A stretch of 41,820 nucleotides of DNA from Proteobacteria bacterium HN_bin10 (GTDB taxonomy: Bacteria > Pseudomonadota > Alphaproteobacteria > Caulobacterales > Aquidulcibacteraceae), in the NCBI GenBank assembly GCA_002083515.1, contig LWDN01000047.1, forward strand, positions 1 through 41,820, in the 5' to 3' direction. Positions 1 through 7,187 of this stretch are shown one piece after another (the first letter of the stretch is position 1; every line of letters begins with the position of its first letter). Position numbers and translations under genes: made by a program. A model generated the notes under the pieces. It searched no databases. It worked only from the letters and a program-made list of their open reading frames with translations, and was not told where the DNA came from.

Positions 1-140
1 GGGTAGGGGAACATCTCGAGGACGTAAGCCTTCTTCTTGCCTTTCGCTTCGTCAGGAGAAAGCGCGCGATCGATCCCGGCGGCGGCCCAGCGCTCGCGCC
101 ATTTCGGTTCGACTTCGCGGTGATTGTACCTGGACGACAT
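1..140 (-). CDS. leuS: Leucyl-tRNA synthetase, N-terminal fragment
   Basis: Reading leftward from an ATG at 138-140 gives a peptide that begins MSSRYNHREVEPKWRERW and ends YVLEMFPYP at the window edge. This is the characteristic start of bacterial leucyl-tRNA synthetase, where the FPYPSG segment leads into the Rossmann catalytic core. The enzyme charges tRNA-Leu in the cytoplasm. Only about 46 residues are inside the window; the catalytic HIGH and KMSKS motifs lie outside. The gene follows a DUF3576 lipoprotein gene by 55 bases on the same strand, and a hairpin sits in that gap. The start is clear because the conserved N-terminus begins at this ATG. Confidence 0.93.
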   Translation of the reverse strand, partial: MSSRYNHREVEPKWRERWAAAGIDRALSPDEAKGKKKAYVLEMFPY

Positions 141-163
141 GCTCACTTACGCCCCGTTCGTTG

Positions 164-188
164 GAGCGTTTCGTGGCTGCAAACGCTC
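164..188. other. Intergenic hairpin between the DUF3576 gene and leuS
   Basis: GAGCGTTT at 164-171 pairs with AAACGCTC at 181-188, giving a perfect 8-bp stem with a 9-base loop. It lies 23 bases upstream of the leuS start and just after the DUF3576 stop. No long T run follows on the leuS strand, so it is not a classic intrinsic terminator. It could be a processing site, a partial terminator or a leader structure; the sequence does not decide this. Confidence 0.45.
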
Positions 189-195
189 TCTCTGT

Positions 196-699
196 CTAGC
201 GGACGTTGCTAAGCCGCAATTCGCGGGCGCGCGCCAGGATCTGATTTTCGATCTGGATTTCCGTGTCGGGGTCGACCGACGCGTCGGCCCACTGGCCGCC
301 GGTGTTTGTCTGCCGGAAGATCGAGACGTTGAGCGCGTCAGCGCGCAGGCGTGTATCGAGGATGTAGACGGTGGCTTTGAAGCGCTCGTTCGGTGTCGTC
401 GGGGCCGAATACCAGTCGGTGATGATGACGCCGCCGAACGGATCGGCAGAGGAGAGCGGCATGAAATTCAACGTGTCGAGCGAAGCGCGCCACAGATAGG
501 CGTTCACACCGATGCCGGCTTCGCGATCACCGCGATCACCGCCGCCAAACAGGGAAATGCCGCCGCCGCGGCCGGCATTGTCGTCGGCGCGGGAATCGGG
601 GGCGTTGTCGTCGCCGCGGAACATCGAGCAGGCGGAAAGCGCCAGGGCCGCGACCATGAAGACCGCACCCTTCCAAAGTGTCCGCCCAACCTGACTCAT
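196..699 (-). CDS. DUF3576 family lipoprotein
   Basis: This 167-residue protein starts MSQVGRTLWKGAVF, followed by a hydrophobic stretch and the lipobox-like LALSACS, so it is probably a lipoprotein with the lipidated Cys near residue 24. A Gly/Asp/Arg-rich linker follows. The rest matches my memory of DUF3576: VNAYLWRASLDTL, then FKATVYILDTRLRADAL. The start at 699 is preferred over a longer reading to 762 because GGAGGAG lies just upstream of it. The gene precedes leuS on the same strand and may be cotranscribed with it. The molecular function of the family is unknown to me. Confidence 0.8.
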   Translation of the reverse strand: MSQVGRTLWKGAVFMVAALALSACSMFRGDDNAPDSRADDNAGRGGGISLFGGGDRGDREAGIGVNAYLWRASLDTLNFMPLSSADPFGGVIITDWYSAPTTPNERFKATVYILDTRLRADALNVSIFRQTNTGGQWADASVDPDTEIQIENQILARARELRLSNVR

Positions 700-947
700 G
701 TCGTTGCTCCTCCGCCCGCTGTCCGCAGCATTCCCCGCGCGATGCAGCCGCCCGTATATCATGGGCCCGGGGTTGGGCCAGGGGGTCGACTGCTCAGCCC
801 GGGAAGGTTCGCTTTATTGGTTTATCCACAAGTTGCGCCTAGGTTTCGCCCCAATAATCACGCTCGGCTGTGTCCTAAAGTTCACTGCGGATCAGGACGA
901 CGTGCGCTATAGTGGTCGCTAGGTTTAGTGCTGAGGGGTAGGAATTC

Positions 948-1400
948 GTGTCTCGGGCGTCTGCATGGTTGATCGCGGGAGCCGCCGTTTTGGCGTCGGC
1001 TGGCGCCGCCCATGCGCAGGACCGCCAAGTCGCGCCGGTTCCTGCCGCGGGCGCCAGCGATTCTGCGGTACCATGGTACCAGCGGTTCACGACCTCCAAC
1101 GGAGTTACGGAGTCGATCAGCGGCGACAGCGAGAATGATCGCTTGCTCGCGCCGGCCTGGACGCTGAGCCAGCGTTGGGGCGTTACCGTCGATGTTCGGG
1201 AAGCGCAACGGGTTGAGCGGCTGCCCGAAGGGCGTGGCGACCAAACCTCGGTCGGCGCCTTCTACCAGTTCACGCCGAATATGCGCGTCGGCGGCCAGTT
1301 GAATGTCGAGACGGCGCCGGCGCCTGGTCCGGTCACGCGCCCCAACGACGAAGAAGAGCCGCGCGCCAACGTGCGGATCGAGTCGGCCTTCCGCTTCTAG
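948..1400 (+). CDS. ntrZ: NtrZ-like periplasmic regulatory protein
   Basis: A 150-residue secreted protein with a signal peptide ending GAAHA-QD. The mature part holds a WTLSQRWGVTVDVRE segment and ends with FYQFTPNMRVGGQLNVET and a terminal RIESAFRF, resembling short beta-rich envelope proteins. From memory this matches the NtrZ family, a small periplasmic protein of Caulobacter that restrains the histidine kinase NtrY; the nearby leuS and CenR-like genes fit that neighbourhood. The start is GTG, with GAGGGGTAGG about seven bases upstream. Its stop shares a CTAG with the stop of the convergent gene. The family call is recognition from memory, not a search result. Confidence 0.6.
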   Translation: MSRASAWLIAGAAVLASAGAAHAQDRQVAPVPAAGASDSAVPWYQRFTTSNGVTESISGDSENDRLLAPAWTLSQRWGVTVDVREAQRVERLPEGRGDQTSVGAFYQFTPNMRVGGQLNVETAPAPGPVTRPNDEEEPRANVRIESAFRF

Positions 1401-1981
1401 TCTCCGATCAGCGCCTCAACAGCAGCAAGTCCGGCAAAGCCTCGCCCTATTAGACGGTGCGCATTGCGCGCGTTGACACCGCCCAGCGCAATCACCGGAA
1501 CGGCGCATCGGCGTGCGAGCCAACTCGCGCCAAACAGTCCGAGCGGCGCGCGCGCCGAGGCGCTCCTCGTTGGAAAAACCGGACTGAGCACGCATGCATC
1601 GAGTTGCGCTCTCTCTGCGTGACGTAGCGCGCGCGCGTTGTGTGCGGCGCCGGTCACGAGCCGGAAATGGCTGCCACGTTGTTTGGGCGCCAAGCGTTCG
1701 GGCCAGTGCACGCCGTCGGCGCCGCAATCCTCGGCGAGGCCTGGATCGGCGCCAACGAGCAGCGTCAGTCCTCGCGCCTGGCACAGCTCGGCGAGCTGTC
1801 GCGCAATGCGTTTGCGTTCGGGCGCGCCAAAATGGCGATAAACAATAGCGGCGCCGCGCGGCAGCCGCCGCACTGCCGCTACCGGATCGGGGACCCGTTC
1901 CGGATCCGTGAAAAAGTAGAGCGACGGAATAGGCGGACGACCGGCATCGCGATTGAGCCGTGCGGCGGCGGCGGCTAGCAT
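1397..1981 (-). CDS. Thiamine phosphate synthase/TenI-like TIM-barrel protein
   Basis: About 194 residues with the segment order of the ThiE/TenI superfamily: LYFFTDPER near the start, TLLVGADPGLAEDCGADGVHW in the middle, then RLVTGAAHNARAL, ACVLSPVFPTRSA and VIALGGVNARNA near the end. ThiE joins the pyrimidine and thiazole halves of thiamine; TenI-like proteins can instead act as thiazole tautomerases. GVHW and GAAH replace the usual GVHL and GxSxH forms, so the exact activity is uncertain. The start at 1981 leaves 13 bases to the divergent yggS start; an ATG at 1996 is an alternative that would overlap it. Confidence 0.75.
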   Translation of the reverse strand: MLAAAAARLNRDAGRPPIPSLYFFTDPERVPDPVAAVRRLPRGAAIVYRHFGAPERKRIARQLAELCQARGLTLLVGADPGLAEDCGADGVHWPERLAPKQRGSHFRLVTGAAHNARALRHAERAQLDACVLSPVFPTRSASARAPLGLFGASWLARRCAVPVIALGGVNARNAHRLIGRGFAGLAAVEALIGD

Positions 1982-1994
1982 GGTAGCTGATCGC

Positions 1995-2672
1995 ATGAAT
2001 GCAATATCCGAAATCGCAGCGGCGCGCGCCACCGTGCTGGACCGCATCGCCGCCGCGACACGCGCTGCCGGCCGCGCCGAGAACAGCGTTACGCTGACCG
2101 CGGTTTCGAAGCTACAGCCAGACGATCGCGTCGAGGCCATGCTCGCAGCTGGCCATCGCGTCTTCGGCGAAAACCGCGTGCAGGAGGCGCAAGCGCGCTG
2201 GACGGCGCGCCGCGCGCAGCCGGGCCTGTATCTTCGTCTGATCGGACCGCTCCAGTCGAACAAGGCCGCGGACGCCGTGGCGTTGTTCGACGCCATCGAG
2301 ACCCTCGACCGGCCCAAGTTGGCGGTGGCCCTCGCCGACGCGGTGCAGAAGCAGGGGCGGCGCCCCGATCTCTTGGTCCAGGTCAATACCGGCGAGGAGC
2401 CCCAAAAGGCCGGCGTGGCGCCTGGCGATGCGGACGATTTCATCAGGGCGGCCCAAGACGTTTACGGGCTGAAAGTCTGCGGTCTGATGTGCATTCCGCC
2501 GTTAGCGGAACCGCCGGCGCCTCACTTTGCGCTGCTAGCCAAGATCGCTGCCCGCAATGGCCTTCGCCAGCTCAGCATGGGCATGAGCGACGATTTCGAG
2601 ACGGCCATCCGTTTCGGCGCCACCCATGTGCGGATCGGTTCGGCGCTGTTTGGCGAACGTCCCGCCCGTTAG
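1995..2672 (+). CDS. yggS: YggS family pyridoxal-phosphate-binding protein
   Basis: A 225-residue single-domain alanine-racemase-fold protein. The PLP lysine lies in VTLTAVSKLQPDD. The hallmark GENRVQEA, LIGPLQSNKA, LLVQVNTGEEPQKAG, MCIPP, LSMGMSDDFETAI and RIGSALFGERP all follow in order. YggS/PLPBP proteins handle free PLP and affect amino-acid homeostasis in the cytoplasm; no catalytic reaction is established for the family. The ATG at 1995 gives the usual family length; an ATG at 1980 would add five residues and run into the divergent gene. The ribosome-binding site is weak for either start. Confidence 0.93.
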   Translation: MNAISEIAAARATVLDRIAAATRAAGRAENSVTLTAVSKLQPDDRVEAMLAAGHRVFGENRVQEAQARWTARRAQPGLYLRLIGPLQSNKAADAVALFDAIETLDRPKLAVALADAVQKQGRRPDLLVQVNTGEEPQKAGVAPGDADDFIRAAQDVYGLKVCGLMCIPPLAEPPAPHFALLAKIAARNGLRQLSMGMSDDFETAIRFGATHVRIGSALFGERPAR

Positions 2673-2751
2673 TGGGGAATAGATTGCAAAGTCGTGATCT
2701 GACATGGTCATTTCCGAAGGGGTAGGCTTTAGGCCGAACACTCGGACCGTC

Positions 2752-3441
2752 ATGTCACGCGAAACAACGATCCTGATTATCGACGACGATGCCGACCTCC
2801 GGCAGGCGCTGGTCGAACAATTCGACCGCGAAGACGGGTTCGGCGCCGTCGGCGCGGCGAGCGCCGCCGAGGGCTTGTCCGCGGCCGTCGCGCAGCGGCC
2901 CGCGATCGTGGTTCTCGACGTCAGCCTGCCGGACACGGACGGTTTCGAGGCGTGCCGTCAGTTACGGGCGCAGGGCGTCAAGGCGCCGATCATCATGCTG
3001 ACCGGCGCCGCGCAGGAAGAAGAGCAGCAAGTTCAGGGGCTCGACGCCGGCGCCAACGATTATGTGCTCAAGCCGTTCAAGTTCTCGGTTCTGCTGGCGC
3101 GCATCCGCGCGCATCTGCGCAGTCATGAAGCCAGCGAAGACGCGGTCTATCGCATCGGCCCTTACGAATTTCGGCCGGCGATGCGGCTACTTGTCGATCC
3201 GGCTCAGAAGAAGGTGCGCCTGACCGACAAGGAGGCGTCGATCCTGCGCTATCTGTATCGCTCGGGCGAGAAGCCGGTCGGGCGCGAAGAATTGCTGCGC
3301 GAAGTGTGGGGCTACAACGCCAACGTCACCACCCACACGCTTGAAACGCACATCTATAGGCTCCGCCAGAAGATCGAGCCGGATGCGCAAAGTCCGAAAT
3401 TGCTGATCACTGAAACGGGCGGTTACCGGCTTCAGGTTTGA
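2752..3441 (+). CDS. cenR: OmpR-family response regulator, CenR-like
   Basis: A 229-residue response regulator. The receiver has acidic residues in LIIDDDADL, the phospho-acceptor D56 in VVLDVSLPDTDGF, a Thr in MLTGA and K107 in YVLKPFK. A winged-helix DNA-binding domain follows, with KVRLTDKEASILRYL, REELLREVWGYN and the recognition helix in THTLETHIYRLRQKIE. The N-terminus and its position near ntrZ and leuS recall CenR, the essential envelope regulator of Caulobacter paired with CenK. No kinase gene is nearby. The ATG at 2752 begins the conserved part; an ATG at 2704 would add 16 residues of no recognisable type. Family is certain, the name CenR is likely. Confidence 0.75.
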   Translation: MSRETTILIIDDDADLRQALVEQFDREDGFGAVGAASAAEGLSAAVAQRPAIVVLDVSLPDTDGFEACRQLRAQGVKAPIIMLTGAAQEEEQQVQGLDAGANDYVLKPFKFSVLLARIRAHLRSHEASEDAVYRIGPYEFRPAMRLLVDPAQKKVRLTDKEASILRYLYRSGEKPVGREELLREVWGYNANVTTHTLETHIYRLRQKIEPDAQSPKLLITETGGYRLQV

Positions 3442-3464
3442 TCGCGAAGAACAGGGTGGGGTCA

Positions 3465-4913
3465 ATGTATCGCTTCGTCTTCCTAGCGCTGTGCGCCTTT
3501 GTGCTCGCCGAGCATGCGAGCGCGCAGCAGCCCGCACCCGGTTTCGTGCAGGCGTCCAATCCGCCGCGTCAGCAATTGGAGATCGCCCCGATCACCGCTG
3601 CGCAGCAGCGGACAATCGACCGTTTGCAGGCGGCGGCGCTCGCCAGCGACCGCGCCTATGGCATGGTCGAGAGTCTGGTCTCCGAAGTTGGCCCGCGGCT
3701 GGCGGGCTCGGAGGCGGAAGCGCGCGCCCGCGACTGGGCCGTCGCCATGCTGCGCGCCAACGGCTTTAGCAACGTGCGCGTCGAGAGCTTCACCTTTCCG
3801 TATTGGGATGCAATTCGCGAAGAGGCGCACATCGTTTCGCCTGGTGTTGAGCGAGCCATGGTGGCTGCGGCGTTGGGCGGATCGCCATCGACGCCCGAAG
3901 GCGGGCTGACCGCCGAGATCGTGCGCTTTCCCGACATGGCCGCGCTCGAGGCGGCGTCGCCAAGCCAGGTCGCCGGCCGCATCGTGTTCATCGACGAGCG
4001 CATGAGCCGGGCGCAAGACGGCGCGGGTTATGGCGTCGCCGTGCGCAAGCGCGGGCGTTGCGCGCCGGTAGCGCAAGCCAAGGGCGCGGCCGGTTGTCTC
4101 ATTCGCTCCGTCGGCACCGATACGCACCGGTTCGCGCACCAAGGCGGCAGCTCCCGCCAAGCCGAGGGCGCTTCGCTGCCGGCGATGGCGATTTCGCCAG
4201 CTGACGCCGATGCGCTCGCCTATCTGCTGGAACGGGGCAGCGTCCGCGTTCGGCTCGACATCCGCGCTGACATTCGCGAGAGCGCCACGTCGGGCAACGT
4301 GCTTGCCGAAGTCCGCGGGCGCGAGCGTCCCGACGAGATTATCCTGATTGCTGCTCACTTAGACTCTTGGGACATGGGGCAGGGGGCGGTCGACGACGGC
4401 GCCGGCGTCGCCATCATCAGCGCCGCCGCCCGGCTCATCCGCGAACTGCCGCGCCGGCCGCGCCGTACCATCCGCATATTGCTCGCGGGCGCGGAGGAGA
4501 ACGGCGTGCATGGCGGGGCCGCCTATGGCCGCGCGCATGCTCACGAAAATCACATCGTCGCGCTGGAGAGCGATTTCGGCGCCGGGCGCGTGTGGCGGTT
4601 CGACACGCGCTTCGCCGATCACGCCATGCCCTATGCGCGCGCTTTCCAGCGCGCATTGGCGCCGCTTGGCGTGCTGCCGGGGAACAATGAGGCCGATGGC
4701 GGCGCCGACGTCAATGCGCTCCGCCAAGCAGGCGTCCCTGTCGTCGATCTCAGCCAAGACGGCACGGATTATTTTGACGTCCACCACACGCCGAACGACA
4801 CGCTCTACGCCATCGATCGCGCGGCGCTTCGGCAGAACGTCGCCGCCTGGGCGACATTCATCTATCTCACCGCCGATACTGATTGGACCTTCCGCGCGCC
4901 GGCCGCGCCCTGA
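3465..4913 (+). CDS. Secreted M28 family zinc peptidase
   Basis: 482 residues with a signal peptide MYRFVFLALCAFVLAEHASA-QQ. A helical lead-in (residues 40-110) is followed by a PA-like insert (about 150-270) and the M28 catalytic domain. Candidate zinc ligands and catalytic residues are H298 in IAAHLDSWD, D310 in GAVDDGAG, the E344-E345 pair in GAEENG, D370 in ESDFG and H440/H441 in FDVHHTPNDT. Such enzymes act outside the cytoplasmic membrane as aminopeptidases or carboxypeptidases. The ATG at 3465 is preferred to 3438 because AGGGTGGGG precedes it and the signal peptide begins there. It follows the response regulator closely and may be cotranscribed. Confidence 0.9.
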   Translation: MYRFVFLALCAFVLAEHASAQQPAPGFVQASNPPRQQLEIAPITAAQQRTIDRLQAAALASDRAYGMVESLVSEVGPRLAGSEAEARARDWAVAMLRANGFSNVRVESFTFPYWDAIREEAHIVSPGVERAMVAAALGGSPSTPEGGLTAEIVRFPDMAALEAASPSQVAGRIVFIDERMSRAQDGAGYGVAVRKRGRCAPVAQAKGAAGCLIRSVGTDTHRFAHQGGSSRQAEGASLPAMAISPADADALAYLLERGSVRVRLDIRADIRESATSGNVLAEVRGRERPDEIILIAAHLDSWDMGQGAVDDGAGVAIISAAARLIRELPRRPRRTIRILLAGAEENGVHGGAAYGRAHAHENHIVALESDFGAGRVWRFDTRFADHAMPYARAFQRALAPLGVLPGNNEADGGADVNALRQAGVPVVDLSQDGTDYFDVHHTPNDTLYAIDRAALRQNVAAWATFIYLTADTDWTFRAPAAP

Positions 4914-4959
4914 TGTCGAAAACGGACACGGTGATGCGTCTTTGGGGCAGGAGGCCTCA

Positions 4960-5445
4960 ATGCTGAAATTCGCCAAGGTTATCGCCCTCAGCTGCGCGTT
5001 GTTCGCCGCAGCATGCGCCGCGCAGGCGCAAACGGCGCGCCCCGCCACCATCGACGACGCTGCTTGGCTGGCGGGCCGCTGGGTCGGCGAGGGTTTCGAC
5101 GGCCAGATGGAGGAGGCTTGGGCGCCGCCCGTTGGCGGACAAATGATCGGCCATTTCCGCTACTGGCGCGACGGTCAGCCGCAATTCTACGAATTCATGG
5201 TGATGGATGTGGTCGAAGGCGGTGTGCGCATGCGGCTCAAACACTTCAACCCGGACCTCACCGCCTGGGAAGACCGCGAGAGCTGGACCACGTTCGAGCC
5301 GGTGTCGGCTTCGCCGGAGGCGCTGATCTTCAATGGTCTCACCATCCGACGTGAAGGCGAGGACCGCGTCGTCATGACCATCCGCCTCCGCAACGGCGAA
5401 ACCGTCACCGAGCATATCCTGCGCTTCCAACGCGCGCCCTTGTAG
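4960..5445 (+). CDS. Secreted DUF6265-like protein
   Basis: 161 residues. A signal peptide with a Cys-containing tail (ALFAAACAAQAQ-TA) may mark either a lipoprotein or a cleaved secreted protein. The mature part has WLAGRWVGEGFDGQMEEAW, GGQMIGHFRYW and EFMVMDVVEGGVRMRLKHF, then HFNPDLTAWED, a pattern I associate with DUF6265, a lipocalin-like beta fold. CAGGAGG at 4948-4954 lies just before the ATG and fixes the start. It comes 46 bases after the M28 peptidase stop on the same strand. The ligand or substrate is unknown. Confidence 0.75.
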   Translation: MLKFAKVIALSCALFAAACAAQAQTARPATIDDAAWLAGRWVGEGFDGQMEEAWAPPVGGQMIGHFRYWRDGQPQFYEFMVMDVVEGGVRMRLKHFNPDLTAWEDRESWTTFEPVSASPEALIFNGLTIRREGEDRVVMTIRLRNGETVTEHILRFQRAPL

Positions 5446-5460
5446 CCTACGCTCGCCGGC

Positions 5461-5841
5461 ATGATCGAGAGAGTCTTCGCCGGCGTCATGATCGTCAGCG
5501 GCCTGCTGACGCTGACCATGCTCTACACGGCCATTGCGCCAAGCGCGGCCATGCAGTCTTTCTTTGGCGAAGGCGTTGAGAGCCGAGCGGTTTCGATCGT
5601 CGTCGCCAATTGGGGCATCCTCATCGGCCTGATGGGCGCGCTGTTGATTTACGGCGCACTTCACCCGCCGTCGCGCAAGCTGGCGCTGGTTGTCGCGGGC
5701 GCGAGCAAGATTGCTTTCGTTGGCCTTATCCTGTCTCAGGGTCAGCTCTTCTTGGATGGCCTCGGCGCCGCCGTCATTATCGACAGCGCGATGGTGGTTC
5801 TGTTCGCCGCCTATCTCTTCTTCGGCCGACCGACAGCGTAG
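5461..5841 (+). CDS. Small membrane protein, four predicted helices
   Basis: 126 residues with hydrophobic segments at about 5-28, 47-68, 74-93 and 98-120, so an integral inner-membrane protein. It is compact, with short loops and few charged residues in the membrane parts. I recognise no specific family. It starts 15 bases after the DUF6265-like gene and is followed by an MFS transporter gene on the same strand. Function is unknown. Confidence 0.75.
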   Translation: MIERVFAGVMIVSGLLTLTMLYTAIAPSAAMQSFFGEGVESRAVSIVVANWGILIGLMGALLIYGALHPPSRKLALVVAGASKIAFVGLILSQGQLFLDGLGAAVIIDSAMVVLFAAYLFFGRPTA

Positions 5842-5894
5842 CGCGCACGGCTGGCCTGCGCGAAACGCAATTCCAATCGGCGCGAAACCGCTTT

Positions 5895-7178
5895 ATGCAG
5901 CGCTTCGTTCCCATGACGAGCCTGCTGCGCAACGTTGCTGCGCTCATCGCAGCCGTAACGATCCTGCAACTTGCGGGCGGGCTGCTTGGCGTGCGCATAC
6001 CGCTCGCCTTCGCCGAGGAGGGCCATTCGCGCACCGCGCTCGGCCTGGTTGCCGCCTCGTACTCCGCCGGCTTCATGATCGGCGCCATGGTCGCAACAGC
6101 GCTGCTCGCGCGTGTCGGCCATATCCGGGTCTACGCCGCCTGCGCGGCGATCTTCTCGGCGGCGACCTTGGCGCTGCATTTCAGCGACGCGATCTGGGCT
6201 TGGGGCGTGGCGCGCATGATCGCCGGCATGGCGGTGGCGCTGATGTTCGCGGCCATCGAAAGCTGGATGTCGTTCTCGATCGGCAAGCAGGTCCGCGGCG
6301 AAGTGATGAGCGTCTACATGGTGCTCACAAAAGGCGCGCTGGCGGTGGGGCCATTCTTTGCGTTCGGCTATGCGCCGGTCGAAGCTGAGCCGTGGATGAT
6401 CGCAGCTGCGCTGGCGGCGCTGTCGATGGTGCCGATCTGTTTCACCGCAGCGGAACAGCCCGATCCGCCGAAGGCGCAGCCGCTGGCTTTGGTCGAACAA
6501 TTCGCCACCGCGCCCGCAGCGGTCATCGGCGCGTTCGGGGCAGGGCTGGTTAATGGCGGCGTGCTGGCTTTGGCGCCGCTCTATGCGGCGCAACACTATG
6601 GCGCTCATGCTGCTGCAGAGTTCTACTCTGCGGCGTTCACGGGCTCGTTGCTGTTGCAATGGCCGGCGGGGCGTTTGTCGGATCGCATCGATCGGCGCAT
6701 GGTCATAGCATTGCTGACGGCGATCGCCGCAGCATCCGCGTTTGCGCTCGCGATCTGGAGCGGCGCGCTGGCGAGCTGGTCGGCGACGGCGCTCTTCTTT
6801 CTCTGGGGGGCGGGGGCGCTCAGCTTCTACGGGATCGCCGTCGCGCACATGGCCGATCGCGCCGAACCCGGCAAACTCGCGCAATCTGTCGCCGGCGTGC
6901 TGTTCGTGTGGGCGGCGGGGTCCGTCATCGGCCCACTGCTGATGGGACCGCTGGTGGATTGGTTTGGCGTCGCCGGCATGTTCTATTTCGCAGGCGGCGC
7001 CGCGGCGCTGGTTTGCGCGGCAATGTTCTGGCGCCGCTCGACCCGCGAAAGCCCCGCAACCAAGGAAGAATTCGCGCCGCAGATCGGCACTTCCGTCGCC
7101 GCCGGCGAAATCGCTTACGGCGAGGACAAACCGCCGGCCCAAGGCAGCGCGATTGCAGCCGTCAACAATCCGCGCTAG
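5895..7178 (+). CDS. MFS transporter
   Basis: About 427 residues with twelve likely membrane helices in two halves. The first half begins LLRNVAALIAAVTILQLAGG and contains GLVAASYSAGFMIGAM and the loop 2-3 region VGHIRVYAACA, as in the major facilitator superfamily. The mirrored second-half loop reads AGRLSDRIDRRMVIALL. The tail after residue 390 is soluble and charged. It resembles the YcaD-type subgroup of sugar/drug exporters; the substrate cannot be told from sequence. No strong ribosome-binding site marks the start: ATGs at 5895 and 5913 are both possible. An upstream open frame reaching to 5610 belongs to the neighbouring gene's shadow. Confidence 0.9.
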   Translation: MQRFVPMTSLLRNVAALIAAVTILQLAGGLLGVRIPLAFAEEGHSRTALGLVAASYSAGFMIGAMVATALLARVGHIRVYAACAAIFSAATLALHFSDAIWAWGVARMIAGMAVALMFAAIESWMSFSIGKQVRGEVMSVYMVLTKGALAVGPFFAFGYAPVEAEPWMIAAALAALSMVPICFTAAEQPDPPKAQPLALVEQFATAPAAVIGAFGAGLVNGGVLALAPLYAAQHYGAHAAAEFYSAAFTGSLLLQWPAGRLSDRIDRRMVIALLTAIAAASAFALAIWSGALASWSATALFFLWGAGALSFYGIAVAHMADRAEPGKLAQSVAGVLFVWAAGSVIGPLLMGPLVDWFGVAGMFYFAGGAAALVCAAMFWRRSTRESPATKEEFAPQIGTSVAAGEIAYGEDKPPAQGSAIAAVNNPR

Positions 7179-7187
7179 CGCGCCAGC

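Noticed and set aside
3483..4358. Minus-strand frame of 291 codons opposite the M28 peptidase
   Set aside because: Shadow of a gene with intact metal ligands and signal peptide on the other strand.
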